Shown: in pieces, positions 58,826 through 64,000 of the stretch | How positions within the stretch are numbered: the stretch's first letter is position 1 | Layout of the letters: every line of letters begins with the position of its first letter | Assembly: GCA_036346355.1 (NCBI GenBank) | Contig: JAYEVF010000052.1 | Coordinates: forward strand, 62,001-126,000 | DNA length: 64,000 nt | Source: Rhipidocladum racemiflorum | Lineage: Eukaryota > Streptophyta > Magnoliopsida > Poales > Poaceae | Direction: 5' to 3' | The notes under the pieces: generated by a model | Databases searched by the model: none | What the model was told of the DNA's origin: nothing | The model's input: only the letters and a program-made list of their open reading frames with translations | Position numbers and translations under genes: made by a program

Positions 58826-58862
58826 CAATCTCGAGGACGAGATTTTTGTAAGGGGGGTAGAC

Positions 58863-61800
58863 TGTAATATCCCGAGTATTTCTATACTTGAGTCGCTGTA
58901 CAATTGTACTCAAACACTGTTCAATAATACACTGTCCTTGTGTACTTCTGCAATTTGAGCTGTGTATACTTAAATGGGATCAAGAATAACCCTCCAACTT
59001 AATTAACTTCGCCCAAAATCAAATTCCCATTTAAATCGCCGACAAGTGATTTCGGTGATTGAATCGAGTTTTCGAGCTCTTGCCATGATGTCTTAGCCTT
59101 TGATCCAAATACTCACTCCTCTGTCCTTTTGAAATACAAATTACCTAGTTTACCGGGGAACTTAAAAATCTTCAAAAGGAGTTAGGGATCTATTTAATCG
59201 GAGCTCGTGAACTTTGGTCGTGGTCATCGTTAGGTCAGTTTAACTCTGCTGTTGACCTAGTTTTTAGCCATCTTCAAAATCGAGCATGCTCTCGCTAGGT
59301 TTTCGGTTTGTCGAAGTTCTAGCGAGGTAGGAGTCACGGCCCTAAGTTCAAGATTTCTGGGACATCCGGAGTATCCGGATCCACATCCGGAGAGTCCGGA
59401 TCCAACTCGGAATGTCCGGATAAAAGTCCGGAGTATCCGGTTATCTTGTGAACACCCCAACCCGAGAGTCCGACCAAGTGCCGGAGTGTCCGGGTTGGCT
59501 ATACCGAAGACCCCAACCCGGAGTCTCCGGGTTAGAGGCCGGAGAGTCCGGTATTTGCGGGGTTTTGTATAAAAGTCCCATTTCGTGGTCCCCATTCACC
59601 CCACCTCACTTGGTCATTCTCCCACCTCTCCCGTGCGTCTCCACCATCTCCTAGCTCCACTCCGGCGAGCCCCACCGGCCGGCGACCTCCGTGGCTCCTC
59701 CCCGGCGTCCTCTAGCTCGTCCTCACGCCGGCATCCTCCTTCCTCCACCCGACATTGCTTCTCCTCCATCTTCCTTGGAGGTAGGTCTCTCTCGAGGGTT
59801 GATTCGTGAGATTCTTGGGTTCTAGGGTCATCAATGGTGGGAGTTAGAGCTTAGGTTTAGACTTGAAGTTTGGGAGTTGGATCTTAAGCTCTAGGGTTTT
59901 GGGTGTAGTGGTTCTAGGGATTGATTTGGGGCTTGGATTGAAGAATGTGGGTACTGGTGAGGTAGATCGGGTAGTGGTAATGCCGATCCAAGGGTTGATT
60001 AGGGTTGGTTAGTGGTTCTTTGGACTAGTGTCTTTTCTCGTGAAATAAGCTAGTTAGGAGCTTCTCCGGCTTAGCCGCGTGTAGGAAAGTCGTTGATCGG
60101 GGTCTCGTAGTGCCGTAGAGCTTGGTGGTACCTCGATCCCTCGTGTTAGTTAGGTGAGATGCGCCTGGGCCGGAGTGTCCGGACCCCAGTCCGGAGTGTC
60201 CGCCCCAGTTCGGAGTATCCGGTATGTGTGGCCGGAGTGTCCGGGTTAGCCGGACTGTCCGGATGAAATACCCGGACTGTCCGGGTTCCCCTGGTCTGTT
60301 CGGTTGAGGGTTTTGCAAATTGCGGTGTTTTTGTTGTTTCTTTCGCATGGCATGCATTTTGTTGTGCATTTAAATCTTTCTTTTGCTAAGTTGTATTTCT
60401 TTCTGTCGTTTTTGTTGCTTTGATCGATTAGAGGCTAGCGAGTCGGGCTTCGCCTCGATCGACCCGAACATCATCCCGGACATCACCGAAGTGCAACAAC
60501 AAGGCAAGCACCTCCTTTGACCATCTTGAAACCTATATTTCACGATGTTTACTTTGATTTCTCAAACTATATGCATTGTTTATATTCAGTAAAGTGCTAG
60601 TTTGTGGGAATGGTAGATATACCCCGATTTGGTGGTTTTTCCTCAATTAAATTCCCAGAGTTCATTGATAGCCTTAGTAGGGTTGGACAATTAATAAAAT
60701 GTCACTTGGGTATAAACGACTTAGTAAATGCATATGCTTAGACACTGCAATAGAGATGAGCAAAGTCAGTCATTTACCAAATGCTCAAAACTTATGATAA
60801 TTGTAACTGGTTTTGGAAATGTTTTGGAAATGTGACTTGTAAAGGTAATTTGATAAAAATGTGCAAGTGTCTAGTTGGTAATTAGACTTGGCGGGAGGTA
60901 TAATATGTGCTAGTTAAACATGGTGGCGATTGGTTGGCGAGTTAAGTGGAGTTCCCGCTTGAGTCACTAGGCAAAAATATAAGGACCGAACTTGTGACAG
61001 CTTTTGAATGAACACCGTGCAACCGCGCAATGCTGGGATGGGGCAGCCTGCTTTAGTACCTGAAGTGTGAGGGATAGCCATGCCTGTTGGTAGGCGAAGT
61101 GTGGACCTTTTCCCGTGTTGAGCGATGAGCGCGGTGTGTGTGTCCTCACGACCGCCGTATGCACCTTCGTGGAGTGCGCTTGTACTTATGCAGCGGGAAT
61201 CGCTCGATTCATGTTTGATTGATACAACGGTGTACGCCTTGCTATGGGATAATGCCGCGCAAAACTCGCCGTCGTCACGATGGATATTCCGTGGTCGCCG
61301 AGTGGTGGTTGGCCTCTTATCGCCATAGTAGTGGGTTTATCGTCAGCCGTCTTTGAGGTGTGGCTATAGCCTCAACGATGGGAAAGAATAGATCATTCTT
61401 GTATATCGGATACCTCGTGTATCGCGTGTACCCTGGATGACAGGATGCAAGTCCGAGTTGTTTTTGGGTACAGTGCGCAAACTCTGCAGAGTATCAAATA
61501 ATTCTAATCGATTATACGTTATCACTGTTATGAGCAAATCTTCTTTAATCATATCAAGTATTTAAATTTGGTTCGGTTTTGAAAATGAATATCTATTTTG
61601 GAGTCTATCTAAAGTATGTGGATCGATATGGTACTTGATGGATTTATGAATGAGTGAATATGGTATTTGGAGGATTTATGAATATATGGATGTCAATTCG
61701 TATCTCAACTGCGATCATGGATGGTGGCAGTTGAGAGACTCAAATGTTACATATATTGTAAATATGTTTTATTCAAAATGATGTCTTTCAAATTATGTAT

Positions 61801-62385
61801 TACATTTCGATGAATCTGTTTCAAATCCTGCTGCAATAGACTTAGTGTAGTAGCCATTTCAATCGTATCACCGCATATTAATTATATTTGCATACACTAA
61901 AGTCTTGCGAGTACATACGTGTACTCACCGCTGTTGCTAACCCCTTTTTCCTCGTAGGAAGGTATTGATGATGTCCTCGATGATGGCGAGCCCCAATTCT
62001 GCGAGTGTTGCGGCCAGAGGTCTTCCCTCCACCAAGAGCCTGGGGTGGTGGGCCAGTACTACCGGGTTGTCTTTCTTTTGTTTCACTGTCGCTGTACTTC
62101 TTTTGGATTACGTAATACACTTGTACAAGATTTATACCTAGTTATGTAAATTAAATTAGTTTATCTTTTCGTGCATTGATACTCGGGTTGTGGGTACGTG
62201 ATCTTGGGCTCTTGATCCAGGGATCCGATGATCGGATGCGTCTGAGCACCGGTCCGGCTAAGTGTTCGATCCCGTCGATCGAATTTTTTAGATTCGGATT
62301 TTCTGTCGAGGCTTCCTGTTGTTATACGGTGCTATACGCTACAATGAGACGGCACAAGATCTATATAGGAAGAGGGGTGCTCACA
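58863..62385 (+). repeat. 3' LTR of element C
   Basis: 3,523 bp, TGTAATATCC to GCTCACA. TATA-like TATAAAAG at 59568-59575. CCGG-rich clusters at about 59362-59551 and 60170-60285. Shows the undamaged target of D near 61892. Mostly a few percent or less different from the 5' LTR, with short mismatch clusters. No gene supported. Confidence 0.93.
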
Positions 62386-64000
62386 GCATGACTCGCACTG
62401 TGGAATCGAAATGCATGCCGAAATGAGCTAGGGGCATAGGAAGTCGATTTTGGTTGCTTGGCACCAAAGTGTTCGATCAGGCACCATTCCGCAGACGCCG
62501 AAGCTTACAGTACCATTTATCGCGGCAGGTCTCGCAATGATTCGGAGGGACCCAAATTCGATGCTAATAGGAGCTAGTAAACAGATGAAGTCCATTTGGG
62601 GTGCTTGACACTCGCCATTTCTTGCGTCGTTTTCCTAGCATCTTTCGCTTCTTTGTGCAGCGTTGCGTCGGAAAGTTCCACACCGACTGAAGAGATTCCA
62701 AATGCATGCCGAACAGAGTTACTAGGCATACGAAGTCCATTCGCTGGCGGTGTTTCGCATCTTTGTTTTCTTCCGTTGAATGCAGATTTACGCGCAAGCA
62801 TCTTACAGAACCCGTTGGGACCCGCCGTGGAGGAATGTTCCACAACGACTCGGACGGTTTTGAAATGCGTGCCAAAGTGACTACGGCGAACAAGAAGATC
62901 ATTCGACGTGTTTGGCACTCGCTTCCTTCTGTCACCGCTTATGCGTCTTTGGCGCAATGCGGTCAGCGTTAGGACCACCGTAGTGGAATGTGTCACACCT
63001 ACTGGGTGAACCGAACTAAAGTCGGTGCCACAAGCGAACTTCCTAGGTTCATTCGGGTGTTTGGTACTCAGTTTGTTTCACAAGATCGCTTTCGCTTGTA
63101 CGCAGCGTGATGGCGTCGCGAACCCGTCCTTGTGGAATATTTCGCCGACTCGGACGGATTCAAATGCCCGCGTAATGAGTTACGACACATGAGAAGTCCA
63201 CTGGGCATGCTTGCCACTCGTTTTCATTTCTGCATCATTTTCGTGCGCGCTCCCTACCGTACTCGTTCGGGAACAGCGTGAAGGAATGTTTCACAGACAC
63301 TCAGACGGATTCGTAATGCATGCCGAATGTGCCACGGCTATGTACGGCCCATTCGGCATGTTTGGAAGAAAGTTTCGTTTCGTGCAACGCCCTGTTACGT
63401 ATGTTGCTAACGGTACCATTTTGGGTCCCCTGTGGATGAATGTTTAACGCAGACTCGGCGTGCATTCCGAAATGCATGCCGAAATGAGCTAGGGCACGTG
63501 TGAAGTCCATTCGGCGTGTTGGACACTCAGGTTCGTTTCGGGCGTCGTTTTTGTAAGCACATAAGAATGCAAGCACCCATTTGCGACCCATCGTGGAGGA
63601 ATGTTTCACACCGACCGTGACAGATCGTAAATGAATTTTGGATGGGCCAAAATGCATATCAAGTTCATTCGTGCTGTTCGGCAGAGAGTTTCAATTCGTG
63701 CATCGTCTTCATACGCATGCAGCTCAAAGTGACAGTTGGGACCCGTCGCGCTAGAGGGCATGACTCAGACTCGGGTGGAGTCGAAATGCATGCCGAAATG
63801 AGCTAGGGGGCATAGGAAGTCGATTCTGTTTCTTGGCACCATTGTTCGATCCTTGCACCATTCCTAAGACGCTCTGCTTACAAGACCTTTTATTGTGCAG
63901 GTCTCGCGAACGATTCGGAGGGACTCAAAGTCGATGCTAATAGGAGCTAGTAAACAGATGAAGTCCATTTGGGGTGCTTGACACTCGCTCATTTCTTGCG
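62386..64000. repeat. Satellite array 4
   Basis: Resumes in monomer 4 exactly where array 3 stopped, then monomers 5-9, a unit start at about 63194, and monomers 1-6 to the end of the window. Same orientation and order as the other arrays. Confidence 0.95.

Larger units (their letters stand above)
43941..62385 (+). mobile_element. Element C: Ty3-gypsy chromovirus-type element lacking ORF0 and gag
   Basis: LTRs TGTAATATCC to GCTCACA, flanked by duplication GCATG (43936-43940 and 62386-62390), with the satellite phase restored across it. Without nested element D the total is ~10.8 kb with ~3.5-kb LTRs and only 3.7 kb of internal sequence, against 5.9 kb in A. ORF0 and gag are absent, and pol is broken in several frames. 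The chromodomain and LTR type relate it to A. Confidence 0.95.

Noticed and set aside
1..64000. Host protein-coding, tRNA or rRNA genes
   Set aside because: No exon-like or tRNA/rRNA-like sequence was recognised; tRNA complementarity appears only in primer binding sites.
1..64000. Naming the species or matching the satellite to CentO or CentC
   Set aside because: Monomer length is similar, but I could not align the sequence convincingly from memory; a database search is required.

Overview
The window is plant nuclear heterochromatin, most likely the core of a grass (Poaceae) centromere. It contains no ordinary host gene that I can support. Two things point this way: long head-to-tail arrays of a ~154-bp satellite, and four LTR elements of the CRM/CRR centromeric Ty3-gypsy type inserted in or near those arrays. 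The species cannot be named from the sequence. The satellite is not one I can match to a named family.

Layout. Satellite array 1 (1-1921) is followed by a nested block (1922-28833). Its core is gypsy element A (1939-23774), chromodomain-bearing, with ~3.5-kb LTRs. A carries a reverse-oriented CRM-type solo LTR (B', 3059-4249, TSD GATTC) in its 5' LTR and a reverse-oriented Copia element (E, 7618-15313, TSD AGGAT) in its first ORF. A is joined through filler DNA to a 5'-truncated, gag-only CRM-type element B (23813-28833). Array 2 (28834-32700) ends at F, a 5'-truncated CRM element on the minus strand (32701-35700). Array 3 (35701-43940) is the longest satellite block. It is interrupted by gypsy element C (43941-62385, TSD GCATG), whose 5' LTR holds a complete but decayed CRM element D on the minus strand (46997-54666, TSD CATAC). 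Array 4 (62386-64000) resumes in the same satellite phase.

The satellite has a clear higher-order structure. Nine distinguishable monomers repeat in fixed order with a period of ~1,370-1,394 bp. Eight complete nine-monomer units are visible, plus partial ones at every array edge. Phase is kept across element C. It is lost by roughly one to two monomers at A/B and at F, where elements are also truncated, so DNA was deleted there.

All elements appear unable to move by themselves. A has a wrecked gag, one in-frame TGA and one frameshift in pol. C lacks ORF0 and gag. D has many frameshifts. E keeps gag and scraps of pol. B encodes only a gag-like protein. F is cut in reverse transcriptase. Order of events from nesting: satellite first; then A, B, C and F; then B' and E into A, and D into C. 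The least explained structures are the nine-monomer satellite unit, two arrays of covarying hairpins in the Copia LTR, the lengthened LTR of the gag-only CRM elements, and the repair scars at element edges.
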